A stretch of DNA of 36,520 nt from Myxococcales bacterium (GCA_016794325.1 JAEUKG010001105.1:1-36520); one strand, 5' to 3'. Shown: positions 8,034 to 16,937, numbered from the stretch's first letter. Numbers and translations: made by a program. Notes: generated from the sequence alone by a model not told the origin.

Positions 8034-9320
8034 TCACGCGCGCGACGGGCGCGCGCTCGCGGCGAGCTCGATCACGCTCTTGTAGTGCGCTTGCACGCGG
8101 CCGAGATCGACCGATTCCATGAACGACGTGAAGGCGAAATAGGGGAGCAAGGTGTCCCAGCGCTTGAGCCAGCGCGGCCGGTGTTTGGGGCGCGAGAGGA
8201 GGCCCATCTCGCGCAGGGCGATCATCGCCTCGATGTCGTCGAGCGCGATCCGTCCGCACACGAGGAGCTCGGCCTCGTCGCGGAACCCGCCGCGGATGAA
8301 CGCGGCGAGGAACGCGTACACGTGGAGGAGCCCCGCGAGGTAGCAGGCGTCCTTGGTGAAGGGCGCGCCGCCCTCGACGAGGCCGCCGCGGCACACGCGC
8401 GCGGCGTCGAAATACGCGTCACGCGGCGCCGCGCCGCGCTCGAGCAGCGCCCGGTAGAGATCGAGGAAGCTCGCCCCGTCCTCCGCCATCGCGACGAGCT
8501 TCACCCGCGTCGCGAGCCGCGACAGGCGCGACGACGCGAGCGAGCGGTCGTAGAGCTCGGCGAAGACGGCGAGTCCCTCTTGCGTCGGCGTGCTGCGCGG
8601 ACCGCCGGCCTTGAGGAACGGCGCGTGACGCTGCTCGGCGCCGTTGCGCGCGGTGAACGCGTGCGTCTCGACCTCGTGCACGAAGAGGCCCGCGGCCTCC
8701 CACGGGAGGAACGTGGCGTCGGCGCGGACGCGGACGCGCGACATGCCGGCGATCGCCTTCGACGCGCACTTCTCGTCGACGACGACGTCGATCTTGATCG
8801 ACGGGCGATGGCGCGCGATCCGCGCGTCGAGCTCCGCCTTCAGCGCCTCGGCGTCCATGGGCTCGCGCTCTGCGTCGGCGGTCTCGTCCCAACCGTGCAC
8901 CTGCAGGCGCTCGGTGAGGTGGTCGGCGAGGTCGACGTTGCGCACCGAGAGGCCGAAGAACGTGGACGTGGCGCTGCCGTAGATCTCCCGCGAGAGCTCG
9001 CCGAAGGCCCGGGTGCCGCTCGCGGCGATGAGGCGGTTCCGGTCGATGACGGAGGCGACGACCCGGCGCAGCCACACCGAGATCGCGTGGTCGCCGTCGA
9101 TCGAGGCGATGACCCGCGCGAGCTCGGCGTTGGTGGCGTCGAACGCCGTTCGGTCGAGGTCGTACGAGACCTCGGGGAGGCGCGTCGCCTTGGCCGCGAA
9201 GAACTTCTCCTCGACGTCGCGCGGCCAGCCGATGTCCTCGAGGAGGTTCTGCTTGCCGGGCGCGTTCGCGAGGGCAGCGGCCACGAGCTCGAGCTGCGCG
9301 CGCGCGGTTTCGGTCTTCAC
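8034..9320 (-). CDS. DUF1704/MATCAP-type zinc metallopeptidase (QEGLA motif)
   Basis: 428 aa. Residues 215-220 are HEVETH, an HEXXXH zinc-binding motif, and 247-251 are QEGLA, the two signatures of the DUF1704 family (often called flavohemoglobin expression-modulating QEGLA motif protein). In eukaryotes the same family includes MATCAP (KIAA0895L), a tubulin-tail tyrosine carboxypeptidase whose zinc is held by the HEXXXH histidines and a downstream glutamate; here H215, H220 and E248 would be the ligands and E216 the catalytic base. The bacterial substrate is unknown. No signal peptide, so probably cytoplasmic. Starts with GTG, supported by a TACGCT hexamer seven bases upstream. Convergent with the glycosidase-like gene, 16 bp apart, and not in an operon. 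Confidence 0.9.
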   Translation of the reverse strand: MKTETARAQLELVAAALANAPGKQNLLEDIGWPRDVEEKFFAAKATRLPEVSYDLDRTAFDATNAELARVIASIDGDHAISVWLRRVVASVIDRNRLIAASGTRAFGELSREIYGSATSTFFGLSVRNVDLADHLTERLQVHGWDETADAEREPMDAEALKAELDARIARHRPSIKIDVVVDEKCASKAIAGMSRVRVRADATFLPWEAAGLFVHEVETHAFTARNGAEQRHAPFLKAGGPRSTPTQEGLAVFAELYDRSLASSRLSRLATRVKLVAMAEDGASFLDLYRALLERGAAPRDAYFDAARVCRGGLVEGGAPFTKDACYLAGLLHVYAFLAAFIRGGFRDEAELLVCGRIALDDIEAMIALREMGLLSRPKHRPRWLKRWDTLLPYFAFTSFMESVDLGRVQAHYKSVIELAASARPSRA

Positions 9321-9327
9321 GCGATGA

Positions 9328-9333
9328 AGCGTA
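9328..9333 (-). promoter_or_regulatory. Start-adjacent -10 element TACGCT
   Basis: TACGCT preceded by GC on the minus strand, 7 nt before the GTG at 9320. Supports a leaderless transcript for the DUF1704 gene. Confidence 0.5.
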
Positions 9334-9370
9334 GCCTACTCCCGCGGATCGTAGCGTACGTCGTCGCGCC

Positions 9371-11950
9371 TCAGGAGGCGCGACGGATCCCCGACGCCTC
9401 GGTCGCGTCGAGGCGGCGGAGGTAACGCGCGATCTGCTCGCACGCGCTGGAGAGCGCGAGGTCGAGCGCCGGCGTCGACGCCTCGACGGCGGCGGCGTCC
9501 CCCGCGATCGCGGCCGCTTCGATCGCCCTCGTCGCCACGACCACCGCCTCGAAGCCGAGGTTCCCCGCCCCGCCGCGGAGCGCGTGCATCCGACGCGCGA
9601 GGGCGTCGAGGTCGTCGTGCGTCGCGGCCGCCGCGGCGTGACGCTGGGCGCCCTCCTGGAAGGCTCGCACGACGTCGCGCGTCGCCTCGACGCCGAGCTC
9701 CGCCTCGAGGGTCACGAGGCCCGGCGCGGGCGCCTCCTCCTCCTCCGCGAATCGCTCGTGCGCTCGCGCGCTCCACTCGTCCACCTTCTGCAGGAGCTGC
9801 GCTCGGACGAACGGCTTGGCCAGGTAGTCGTCCATCCCCGCGTCGAGGCACATCGCCCGGTCGCTCGGCTGGGCGTTGGCGGTGAGCGCGATGATCGGCA
9901 CGCGGGCGCGCCCGCTGTCGAGCCCGCGGATCGCCTTGGTCGCGCCCAGCCCGTCGAGCTCGGGCATCTGGACGTCCATCAACACGAGATCGTAATGGCG
10001 CGCGCGCACGGCGCTGACCGCCTCGAGCCCGTTGGCGGCGGCGTCCACCCGGTGCCCGGCCTTCTCGAGGTAGCCCATCGCGACGCGGACGTTGATGTGG
10101 TTGTCGTCCACGACGAGGAGCCGGAGCTTGCGCGGACCGTCCTCGGCGACGGCGGCGGGAGGCGGGGAGGGAGCCGGCGCTGGCGGAGGAGGAGGGGCGG
10201 CCGTCGGGGGTCGCGCGGGGAGGGGTGCCGGCGGCTCGGGAGCGGGGCGGACGTCGTCGACCACCGCTGGCGGAGCCTCGGTCGCGCGCGCGGGCCCCGG
10301 CGCACGCCGGGCGTGGGTCGCGATCGCCTGACGGAGCGCCGACGGTCGGACCGGCTTCGTGAACACGACGTCGAAGCGACCGGAGGTGTGCGCGCGGCGC
10401 AGCGCCTCGGGGCCGTCGGACGACGCGAGCACGAGCGGGGTCGAGGCGAGCTGCGGGAGGGCCTTGAGCATCGCCGCGAGCGCCTCGCCGTCCATCCCCG
10501 GCATCTGGTGGTCGACGATCGCGATGTCGAACGGCGCGCCGTCGGCGATGGCCTTCACGAACGCCACGAGGGCGGCGTCGCCGCTCGCGGCGGTGGTGGC
10601 CTGCACGCCCCAGGCGCGGAGCTGGCGCTCGAAGATGCGCAGGTTCGTGGGGTTGTCGTCGACGACGAGCACCCGCAGATCCGGGGCGAGGACGTCGGTG
10701 CTCGCGCCGTCGGCGACCTCGAGCGGCACCACGAGCCAGAACACCGTCCCGCGCTCCTCGCCGGGGTGGAAGCCGATGTCGCCGCCCATGAGCTGGACGA
10801 TGCGCTTGCAGATCGCGAGCCCGAGGCCCGTGCCGCCGAAGCGGCGCGTGCTCGACGAGTCGACCTGCACGAACTCCTGGAAGAGCCGAGCGCCCGCCTC
10901 CTTCGGGATCCCGATCCCCGTGTCGCGCACCTCGAACCTCACCCGCGCGCGGCCATCGTCCGCGTAGCCCTCGAACGACGCCTCGACCGTGACCTCGCCG
11001 GACTCGGTGAACTTCACGGCGTTCCCCACGAGGTTGAGGAGCACTTGGCGGAGGCGGCCGGCGTCGCCCATGACGCGCGAGGCCACGTCGGCGCCGACGA
11101 TGCACCCGACCTCGACCCCCTTCGCGTGGGCGCGGGGCGCGACGATCTCGACGACGCTCTCGATCACGGGAGCGAGCTCGAAGTCGTTCTTCTCGAGCTC
11201 CATCTTCCCGGCCTCGATCTTCGAGAAGTCGAGGATGTCGTTGATGATTTGGAGGAGGGCCTCGGCCGAGTCGCGGATGGCGGAGGCGTAGGACGACTGC
11301 ACCCCGTCGAGCTCGGTGTCGAGGAGGAGGCCGACCATGCCGAGCACGCCGTTCATCGGCGTGCGGATCTCGTGGCTCATCGTCGCGAGGAAATCGGACT
11401 TCGCCCGCGACGCGGCCTCGGCCTTGGCCGTCGCGTCCCGGAGCGTGGTCTCGGTCTCCTTCCGGAGCGAGATGTCACGGACGACGCAGACCGAGAGCGA
11501 CTCGCCGGCTTCGGTGAGCACGCTCCGCGAGCACTCGACGGCGAAGGTCGACCCGTCCTTGCGGTGGCCGACCGCCTCGAAGACGCCGGACCCGGCCGCC
11601 GCGTCGAAGAGGTTGCCGAGCGGGCAGCCGACGAGGTCGCCGGGCGCGTGCCCGAACATGCGCGCCACCGCGAGGTTCGCGCGCTCGATCGCGCCGTTGT
11701 CGCGGACGGTGAGGATGCCCTCGGCGACGTTGGCGAGCACGGCTTGCTCGCGCGCCTCGCTCTCGGCGCGCACCCGCGCCGAGAGCTCGGTCACCTCCTC
11801 GCTCATCAGGCGGTTCGCGCGGTCCTGCCGCTCGCGCTCGAGGTCCGCCTCCTCGTACGCGCGGTCGACCAGCGTGACCAGGCGCTCGGCGTCGAGCGAC
11901 CCGTCGGGCTGGCGGCTCCGCTTGATCTGGCGTTCGAGGAGGCGATGCAT
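9371..11950 (-). CDS. Hybrid sensor histidine kinase (PAS-HisKA-HATPase-REC-REC-Hpt)
   Basis: 859 aa, no membrane segment, so cytoplasmic. Order: coiled-coil-like helix 30-70; PAS at about 70-165; HisKA with [10 protein letters not shown] (phospho-His H193); HATPase_c with NAVKF (310-314), DTGIGIP (343-349) and GGTGLGLAI (372-380); first receiver with D480 in [10 protein letters not shown] and K532; Pro-rich linker 556-600; second receiver with D659 in [10 protein letters not shown] and K712; and an Hpt domain with H789 in [11 protein letters not shown]. All phosphorelay residues are intact in both receivers. The gene begins 3 bp after the FIST-domain gene, so it is co-transcribed, and FIST is the likely sensory input. 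No output domain, so phosphate should pass from Hpt to a response regulator elsewhere. Confidence 0.93.
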   Translation of the reverse strand: MHRLLERQIKRSRQPDGSLDAERLVTLVDRAYEEADLERERQDRANRLMSEEVTELSARVRAESEAREQAVLANVAEGILTVRDNGAIERANLAVARMFGHAPGDLVGCPLGNLFDAAAGSGVFEAVGHRKDGSTFAVECSRSVLTEAGESLSVCVVRDISLRKETETTLRDATAKAEAASRAKSDFLATMSHEIRTPMNGVLGMVGLLLDTELDGVQSSYASAIRDSAEALLQIINDILDFSKIEAGKMELEKNDFELAPVIESVVEIVAPRAHAKGVEVGCIVGADVASRVMGDAGRLRQVLLNLVGNAVKFTESGEVTVEASFEGYADDGRARVRFEVRDTGIGIPKEAGARLFQEFVQVDSSSTRRFGGTGLGLAICKRIVQLMGGDIGFHPGEERGTVFWLVVPLEVADGASTDVLAPDLRVLVVDDNPTNLRIFERQLRAWGVQATTAASGDAALVAFVKAIADGAPFDIAIVDHQMPGMDGEALAAMLKALPQLASTPLVLASSDGPEALRRAHTSGRFDVVFTKPVRPSALRQAIATHARRAPGPARATEAPPAVVDDVRPAPEPPAPLPARPPTAAPPPPPAPAPSPPPAAVAEDGPRKLRLLVVDDNHINVRVAMGYLEKAGHRVDAAANGLEAVSAVRARHYDLVLMDVQMPELDGLGATKAIRGLDSGRARVPIIALTANAQPSDRAMCLDAGMDDYLAKPFVRAQLLQKVDEWSARAHERFAEEEEAPAPGLVTLEAELGVEATRDVVRAFQEGAQRHAAAAATHDDLDALARRMHALRGGAGNLGFEAVVVATRAIEAAAIAGDAAAVEASTPALDLALSSACEQIARYLRRLDATEASGIRRAS

Positions 11951-11953
11951 CGC

Positions 11954-13075
11954 TCAGGCGGCCTCCGAGAGGGTCGTGATCGTCATGGTCTGGTTGTGGA
12001 GCTCGCAGATCCCGGTGGCGCTGTGGGGCGAGAGCTCTCCGTAGGAGTAGAAGCCGAGCGTCGCGCACTTCGGGCCGAGCACGTCGCACACCGCCTCGAC
12101 CTCGTCGGAGACGGTCTGGCCGAGGAAGAGCTTGCGGCCGATGCAGCTCACGAGGATCGCGAGGGAGTCGCTGTCGCCGTGCGCGGCGTCCTCCGCCGCC
12201 CGCGCGGCGCCCTCCACGAGCCGTTGTTTGGAGCCTCGCATGAGCTGGACGGTCGCCCCCATCGGGATGTCGCCGGCGAACGTCATGCTCTTGGTCGCCT
12301 CGTCGACTCCGACGACGGTGCGCACGAGGTCCGCCTCACGGGAGTCGCTGCGGCGCAGGCACAGCGGGAAGAGGAGGGCAGTGCCGGGCAGGCCTTCGGC
12401 CTCCTTGCCCAGGTACCTCTTGTAGAGGTCGAGCGCGGGCTGCCCGTCGAGCTCGTAGAGCACGCTCCCGGCGGACTTGGTGACGAGGCGCTCCGGACCG
12501 AAGACCTCCCAGCCGCCGACGCTGCCGTGACCGATGGTGAGGGACTCGCCGTGGAGGCCGACCGCGGCGATCACCCCGATGCGGGGGAGCGCGTCGGCGC
12601 CGACCTGGGTCGCGCCGAAGCGCGCGCCGTCGCCGGCGAGGCCGCCGGTGATGATCACGCCGTCCCCGAGGACGCTGCGCAGCCCGGCGACGAGCTCGCT
12701 GCCGTTGACGCGGGTGCCGTCCGCGAGCACGAAGAGGCACCGGAGCGTCGGGGTCGCGAGCTCCTTGGCGAGCCGCGTCCCGGCCGCGAACGAGTCGCTG
12801 GCCACGCCGATGTTCGTCTCGGCGAGCGACACGCGCGTCTTCTCGAACGAGACCGCGGCGGTGACGACCGACCCGTCGTGCACGTCGGAACCGACGATCT
12901 CGCCGCCGGTCGTGCACCCGGTGATGCGCGCCTTGGGGTAGCGCGCGCGGATCTCCTCCCATCGCTCCGCCGTCAGCGCCTCCGGCGCGCCGAAGTAGAG
13001 GACCCAGTCGGCGTCTGCGACCGCCTCCTGGCTCCACCCACCTTCACTGGTGTGTACGCTCGTCGTAACGCGCAT
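11954..13075 (-). CDS. FIST (FIST_N + FIST_C) signal-sensing protein
   Basis: 373 aa, soluble. The N-terminal half has FIST_N features (WVLYFGAPEAL, RITGCTTGGEIVG, then a VFVLADG-like strand LFVLADGTRVNGSE and ITGGLAGDGARF), and the C-terminal half is FIST_C (GGWEVFG, VTKSAGSVLYELDGQPALDLY, and the last GFYSYGELSP with CELHNQT). FIST domains are sensory modules; one well-studied group, NosP, binds haem and nitric oxide and controls a histidine kinase encoded next to it. Here a hybrid kinase follows after 3 bp. I cannot tell from sequence whether haem is bound. The ATG is well supported by GGAGG about seven bases upstream. A perfect inverted repeat lies 22 bp upstream. Confidence 0.9.
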   Translation of the reverse strand: MRVTTSVHTSEGGWSQEAVADADWVLYFGAPEALTAERWEEIRARYPKARITGCTTGGEIVGSDVHDGSVVTAAVSFEKTRVSLAETNIGVASDSFAAGTRLAKELATPTLRCLFVLADGTRVNGSELVAGLRSVLGDGVIITGGLAGDGARFGATQVGADALPRIGVIAAVGLHGESLTIGHGSVGGWEVFGPERLVTKSAGSVLYELDGQPALDLYKRYLGKEAEGLPGTALLFPLCLRRSDSREADLVRTVVGVDEATKSMTFAGDIPMGATVQLMRGSKQRLVEGAARAAEDAAHGDSDSLAILVSCIGRKLFLGQTVSDEVEAVCDVLGPKCATLGFYSYGELSPHSATGICELHNQTMTITTLSEAA

Positions 13076-13096
13076 CTGTCGCCTCCGTTGTGCCCA

Positions 13097-13110
13097 GGTC
13101 ACCCGTGACC
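13097..13110. promoter_or_regulatory. Perfect inverted repeat upstream of FIST-kinase operon
   Basis: GGTCAC-CC-GTGACC, two 6-bp arms around 2 bp, ending 22 bp before the FIST start codon. Position and symmetry suit a dimeric repressor operator; a chance palindrome is possible. Confidence 0.35.
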
Positions 13111-13151
13111 CTCGCTCCGGGGAACGGCAGTCCCGGCGCCGCCCGTAGGCG

Positions 13152-13179
13152 AAAAAAGCGCGTCGTGTGGTCTCACCAC
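13152..13179 (-). terminator. Candidate terminator after envelope lipoprotein gene
   Basis: On the minus strand GTGGT-GAG-ACCAC forms a 5-bp stem soon after the stop codon, followed 9 nt later by TTTTTT (13157-13152). The T-run is one of very few in the window. It would separate this two-gene unit from the FIST-kinase operon. Confidence 0.45.
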
Positions 13180-13185
13180 CTACAG

Positions 13186-13827
13186 CTACAGATCCACGAG
13201 GAGGCCGGGCCCGAAGTAGGCCGACCACCCGCGGACGGGCACCGTCCCCTTCGGGGCGGCGAGCACCGACACCTCGGGGACGAGGCGGAAGCGATCCGAG
13301 ATCCGCGCCTCGAAGTAGGCGAAGCCCCCGAACGACAGCCCATGGGCGCTCCCGCCGGTCGCGGGGAGGTAGTAGCCGTAGAGCATGCGCGGCCCGAACC
13401 CGACGCCGAGCGTCTTGTTCAGCCGCCGCCCGAAGATCATCGGGAGGTGCCCCCACACGTAGAGCGAGTCCACCGTCGACGGCGTGCCGACGAAGCGCGA
13501 CCCTCCGAGGCGAGGCGCGATCGCGGCCGACCAGGGGCCGTCGAGAAACCTGTATTTTACACCGATATCGAGGCCCCAGAGATAGGCCGCGACCTGGGCG
13601 TCGAGATCGCGAGCGATGCCCCGGCGCAGCGCGAGCTCGGCGCTGCCCGCGGGGGTGGACGTCTCCTGAGGGACGTCTCGGAAGAGCGCGCCTCCGGCCG
13701 ACGCCGCGAGCTGCCACTTCCCGGGCGCCACCGTCTCCGGGGTCTGGTGCTGAGCGAGCGACGGGCACCCCGCGCAGGCGAGCGCGCACGCGGCGCCGAT
13801 CGCGAGCTCAAGGCCTCGGGTGCGCAC
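13186..13827 (-). CDS. Outer-membrane-type lipoprotein, unknown function
   Basis: 213 aa. From the GTG at 13827 a signal peptide (LELAIGAACALACAGC) ends in a lipobox, cysteine 22 or so, so the protein is a lipoprotein. The mature part is rich in alternating hydrophobic/aromatic strands (WQLAASAGGALF, YLWGLDIGVKYRF, GWSAYFGPGLLVDL at the very C-terminus), resembling an outer-membrane beta-barrel or a periplasmic beta-rich fold. The start is supported by GGAG seven bases upstream. It overlaps the end of the upstream esterase-like gene by 20 bp, so the two are co-translated. Function not recognised. Confidence 0.75.
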   Translation of the reverse strand: MRTRGLELAIGAACALACAGCPSLAQHQTPETVAPGKWQLAASAGGALFRDVPQETSTPAGSAELALRRGIARDLDAQVAAYLWGLDIGVKYRFLDGPWSAAIAPRLGGSRFVGTPSTVDSLYVWGHLPMIFGRRLNKTLGVGFGPRMLYGYYLPATGGSAHGLSFGGFAYFEARISDRFRLVPEVSVLAAPKGTVPVRGWSAYFGPGLLVDL

Positions 13828-14830
13828 GGAAGAACTCCACGATGAGATCGCTGCCGAAGTCGCGCGAGACTCGCCCGACGATCGACTGGGGGAAATAGGG
13901 GTTTCCGTCGGGCCACGTGTGCCCGCCGCCCTCGACGCGGACGAGCTCCACCGCCGCGCGGCAACCTCGGTACGTGCGCCGGGTGGCGCGCGTGCCGTCG
14001 CCGGGGTCGTTGTCGGGGAGGGGCGCCTCGTCCGGAGCCGTCGCGCAGGTGTTGCGGAAGCGCCAGCCCTCCATGGACTCCTCCACCCCGATCTTGGTCC
14101 CCGGGTCGTTGCTCTCGAGGCAGCTCTCGGTCCCTTGCGTGTACCCCCAGCACGGGTCCTCGGTGCCGTGGATCTGCAAGACGGCGACTCCGGGCGCGCA
14201 CGCGCCGCCCGTCCCCGCGTGCTGGTTCGTGCCTCCCACCGCGACGATGGACGCGACGACCCCGGAGCGCTCGCACGCGATCCGATGGCTGATGGCGGCG
14301 CCGTTCGACAATCCCGTGAGGTGTACACGCTTCGGATCGACGGGGACGACCTGCCTCACCGCGCGCAGCAGGTCGTCGAAGTAGCGCATGTCGTCGACCC
14401 CGGACTTGCACGCCGGGCCGCTCGCGCAGTTGAAGCTGCCCGCCCCGCCGCCGGCGTTCCAGGTGCGCACGTTCCGCAGCGGGCGGCTCCCGGTGCCGTC
14501 GGGCCTCACGACCGCGAAGCCCGAGGCGCGAGCGACGGCCGAGAGGCACGTCGCGCGATCGACGTCGCCGTCGCGGCACGTCACCGTCGCCGCGGCGCGC
14601 CGGTTGCCCCCGCCGCCGTGGAACGCGAACACGACGGGGAGCGGCGTTCGGCCGTCCCAGCCCGCGGGCACCTCGAGATCGAAGGCCCGGTCCGTCCAGC
14701 TCGGGACGGGGCAGGTGATCGAGCCGCCCGGCCCCACGTCTCCAGCGTGGCACTCGTCGATGCCTGGCACGCACCCCGCGCCCAGCGACGAGGCGAGGGA
14801 GAGGGCAGCCATCACGACCTTGGCGCGCAT
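13808..14830 (-). CDS. PHB depolymerase / feruloyl-esterase-type lipoprotein
   Basis: 340 aa. Lipobox LGAGC (C20). An alpha/beta hydrolase of the LpqC/poly(3-hydroxybutyrate) depolymerase-feruloyl esterase group: oxyanion-region FAFHGGGGNRR (68-78), nucleophile GLSNG with S175, acid D225 in HGTEDPCWGY, and catalytic H304 in GGGHTWPDG. Several Cys pairs suggest disulfides, fitting export. It should hydrolyse ester bonds in polyester storage granules released by prey or in plant-wall phenolic esters; the substrate cannot be told from sequence. The ATG follows a TAGACT hexamer by nine bases. Its 3' end overlaps an envelope lipoprotein gene. Confidence 0.88.
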   Translation of the reverse strand: MRAKVVMAALSLASSLGAGCVPGIDECHAGDVGPGGSITCPVPSWTDRAFDLEVPAGWDGRTPLPVVFAFHGGGGNRRAAATVTCRDGDVDRATCLSAVARASGFAVVRPDGTGSRPLRNVRTWNAGGGAGSFNCASGPACKSGVDDMRYFDDLLRAVRQVVPVDPKRVHLTGLSNGAAISHRIACERSGVVASIVAVGGTNQHAGTGGACAPGVAVLQIHGTEDPCWGYTQGTESCLESNDPGTKIGVEESMEGWRFRNTCATAPDEAPLPDNDPGDGTRATRRTYRGCRAAVELVRVEGGGHTWPDGNPYFPQSIVGRVSRDFGSDLIVEFFRAHPRP

Positions 14831-14839
14831 CGAGCGCCC

Positions 14840-14845
14840 AGTCTA
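14840..14845 (-). promoter_or_regulatory. Start-adjacent -10 element TAGACT
   Basis: TAGACT on the minus strand, preceded by GG, 9 nt before the ATG at 14830 of the esterase-like gene. Its TA overlaps the candidate plus-strand -10 at 14844-14849. Confidence 0.45.
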
Positions 14846-14849
14846 CCAT
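14844..14849 (+). promoter_or_regulatory. Possible -10 element TACCAT for SanA/YdcF-type gene
   Basis: TACCAT 16 nt before the ATG at 14866, sharing two bases with the divergent -10. Spacing would give a leader of about nine bases. Confidence 0.3.
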
Positions 14850-14865
14850 CGTCCTTCGCCGCGGA

Positions 14866-15558
14866 ATGCCCGTACCCACCTCGGCGTTTCGACCCTCTGC
14901 GATGAGCCCTCGAGCCAAGCGCGCGCTGATCCTGTCGTCGTTCGCCGTCTTCGGCGCGGCCGCGATCGCGGTGTGCAACGCGGTGGTCACGGCCGACGCC
15001 GCGTCGCGCACCACCGAGGTCGCCTCGGCGGAGCGCGCAGACTGCATCCTCGTGCTCGGGGCCGGCGTGTGGGCGACGGGCCCGTCGCCGGTCCTCGAAG
15101 ACCGGCTGGAGACCGCGCTCGCGCTCTACCGCGCGGGCAAAGCGCCGCGGATCCTGGTGTCCGGCGATCACGGCCGGCCGGAGTACGACGAGCCGGGGGC
15201 GATGGCGGCCTGGCTCGAGGCGCGCGGGGTCCCCGCCGAGCACGTCTTCCTCGACCACGCGGGCTTCGACACCCACAGCACCATGGTGCGCGCTCGCGAG
15301 GTGTTCGGGGTCGAGCGCGCGATCGTCGTCACCCAGAGGTTCCACCTCGCGCGCGCGCTGTACCTCGGCAACGCCGCCGGCATGGCGGTCCAAGGCGTGG
15401 CCGCCGATCGCCGCCCCTACGAGCGCGCGCGCTGGTACGACGCGCGCGAGACCGTGTCGCGCGCGCGCGCGGTCGTCGACGCCGTGACCGCGCGCCGCCC
15501 GCGGTACCTCGGGCCGACGTTCGACCTGTCGGGGGACGGCCGCGCGACGCGGAGCTGA
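14866..15558 (+). CDS. SanA/YdcF-type (DUF218) membrane-anchored protein
   Basis: 230 aa (218 if the ATG at 14902 is used, which gives a more compact n-region MSPRAKRALILSSF). One N-terminal membrane helix is followed by the DUF218 fold: ADCILVLGAGVW, then LEDRLETALALYRAG, PRILVSGDHGRPEYDEP, and VTQRFHLARALYLG. Members such as SanA and YdcF/ElyC have been linked to envelope barrier function and peptidoglycan/lipid-carrier metabolism, but the reaction remains unclear. The soluble domain should face the periplasm. Divergent from the esterase-like gene, monocistronic. Confidence 0.85.
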   Translation: MPVPTSAFRPSAMSPRAKRALILSSFAVFGAAAIAVCNAVVTADAASRTTEVASAERADCILVLGAGVWATGPSPVLEDRLETALALYRAGKAPRILVSGDHGRPEYDEPGAMAAWLEARGVPAEHVFLDHAGFDTHSTMVRAREVFGVERAIVVTQRFHLARALYLGNAAGMAVQGVAADRRPYERARWYDARETVSRARAVVDAVTARRPRYLGPTFDLSGDGRATRS

Positions 15559-15601
15559 CCGCGGCGCGCGGCTCCACCTCGCTCGCCCCGCCCCGATGCG
15601 C

Positions 15602-15607
15602 TACTGT
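15602..15607 (+). promoter_or_regulatory. Start-adjacent -10 element TACTGT
   Basis: TACTGT preceded by GC, 7 nt before the GTG at 15615. A GGAGG lies between, only one base from the GTG, too close for normal Shine-Dalgarno use. Confidence 0.5.
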
Positions 15608-15614
15608 TGGAGGC

Positions 15615-16838
15615 GTGAGACGCGCCGCTCCTTCGCTCGCGTTCGTTTCCGCTCTCGGCGTGGCCGCGTCGCTCGTCCACTGCGGAGCGTTCGACACGGC
15701 GGAGACGACCAACGCGCCGGACGCGTCCCCGTCCGAAGGCGGCGTCTCGGACGCCAACCTCCCGATCGGCGACGGCGGCGCCGACGCTCCGTCGAACGGG
15801 GACGGAGGCCCGAGCGCGTGCGTCGATCCCGTCGCGCCCACGCACCCTTGCTTCGAAGGAAGCGGCTCGTGCGACGGCGACCTCGTGGCGGTCAACAGCC
15901 TCAGCGGCCCTGCCCCCGACGGCGGGACGCTCACCCTGGGCTACCCTCACGGGCTCGCGCTCGACGGCGGCGCCACCTACTTCGCCGCGCTCGTCGACGC
16001 GGCGCTCGCGCGGGACGGAGCGGGCCTCGGGTTCGTCTTTCGCTGGGACGGGACCAAGGTGGAGCGGCTGACGGCGGCGCTCGACAGCCCGGGCTTTCTC
16101 GCCGCGCGGGACGGCTACCTGTATTACCGCAACCGGAAGAACGCGACGGACTGGGTCGTCGAACGCCTCAAGCTGCCCGTCGCAGCGTGCGAGGGGAGCG
16201 CGTGCCCTGCGCCGGAGATCGTCGCCCTCGTCTCGGGCGCGCCGATCTCGCGCGTCCACCCCGTCACGCCCTCGCTGCTCCTCTTTCGGGTGGGAGACAC
16301 CCGGCTCTTCCGCTCGGTACCCCCAGTCGGCGGAGCTCAATGGGCGACGACGGACATCAGCCCGGGGACGCCGATGCCGCCGTCCACGCTCTCGACCGGG
16401 CCCCGCGCGTTCTGGGGCGTCGACTCGGCGTTGTGGAAGGTCGACGCGAGTGCCTCCGCCTATTTCGTGGGGGGCGTGGCGCCGGGGGCGCCGAAGGCGA
16501 AGCTCGTCACCTCCACCTGCGACGCGGTCTACGTCTACGACGACGCCCTCACCACCAAGCCGCTCCACTCCGCGACGTCCGGCGGCTACAAGGAGGTGGA
16601 CTGCGGCGGCGCGGTTTGCGCGGTCACCCTCTCCTTCGACCTCGCGGCCGACGCCAAGTTCGTCTACGTCGCCCGGCCGAACAACCAGGGCCTCCAGGCG
16701 ATTCCGCGCGGGGGCGGGCCGCCGGTGCGCATCAACAGCGGCGCCGACGCGTGGGACGTCGCGGTCGACGACGACTACGTGCTCCTCACCGATCTCAACG
16801 GCAAGGCCGTTCGTCGCATCCGCAAGCGCCCCAAGTAG
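15615..16838 (+). CDS. Propeller-like lipoprotein with DA-rich tether
   Basis: 407 aa from GTG. Signal peptide and lipobox ending SLVHC at about residue 22, then a tether rich in Asp, Ala, Gly and Ser (DASPSEGG, DGGADAPSNGDGG). The mature domain has repeated strands typical of a beta-propeller with short turn motifs (LALDGGATYFAAL, AARDGYLYYRN, ATSGGYKEVDCGG, LAADAKFVYVAR, VAVDDDYVLLTD). No catalytic residues recognised. It matches the class of single-copy exported propellers common in these genomes, of unknown ligand. Monocistronic, with a start-adjacent -10 hexamer. Confidence 0.83.
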   Translation: MRRAAPSLAFVSALGVAASLVHCGAFDTAETTNAPDASPSEGGVSDANLPIGDGGADAPSNGDGGPSACVDPVAPTHPCFEGSGSCDGDLVAVNSLSGPAPDGGTLTLGYPHGLALDGGATYFAALVDAALARDGAGLGFVFRWDGTKVERLTAALDSPGFLAARDGYLYYRNRKNATDWVVERLKLPVAACEGSACPAPEIVALVSGAPISRVHPVTPSLLLFRVGDTRLFRSVPPVGGAQWATTDISPGTPMPPSTLSTGPRAFWGVDSALWKVDASASAYFVGGVAPGAPKAKLVTSTCDAVYVYDDALTTKPLHSATSGGYKEVDCGGAVCAVTLSFDLAADAKFVYVARPNNQGLQAIPRGGGPPVRINSGADAWDVAVDDDYVLLTDLNGKAVRRIRKRPK

Positions 16839-16925
16839 GGGCGCCGAGCGGAGTCGGCCAAGGCGCGCGCAGCTTTGGCTACACCGTCGCCTCTCGCCGT
16901 CCGGTCACCGCGAGCGCAGGCCTGC

Positions 16926-16931
16926 TACGTT
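16926..16931 (+). promoter_or_regulatory. Start-adjacent -10 element TACGTT
   Basis: TACGTT preceded by GC, 6 nt before the ATG at 16938. Favours this ATG over upstream in-frame starts. Confidence 0.5.
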
Positions 16932-16937
16932 TGCGGC

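Noticed and set aside
9584-13108. Long plus-strand open frame of about 1174 codons
   Set aside because: It is antisense to the FIST and hybrid-kinase genes, whose motifs are intact. Its translation is Arg/Gly/Asp-rich low-complexity, as expected for a shadow frame in GC-rich DNA.
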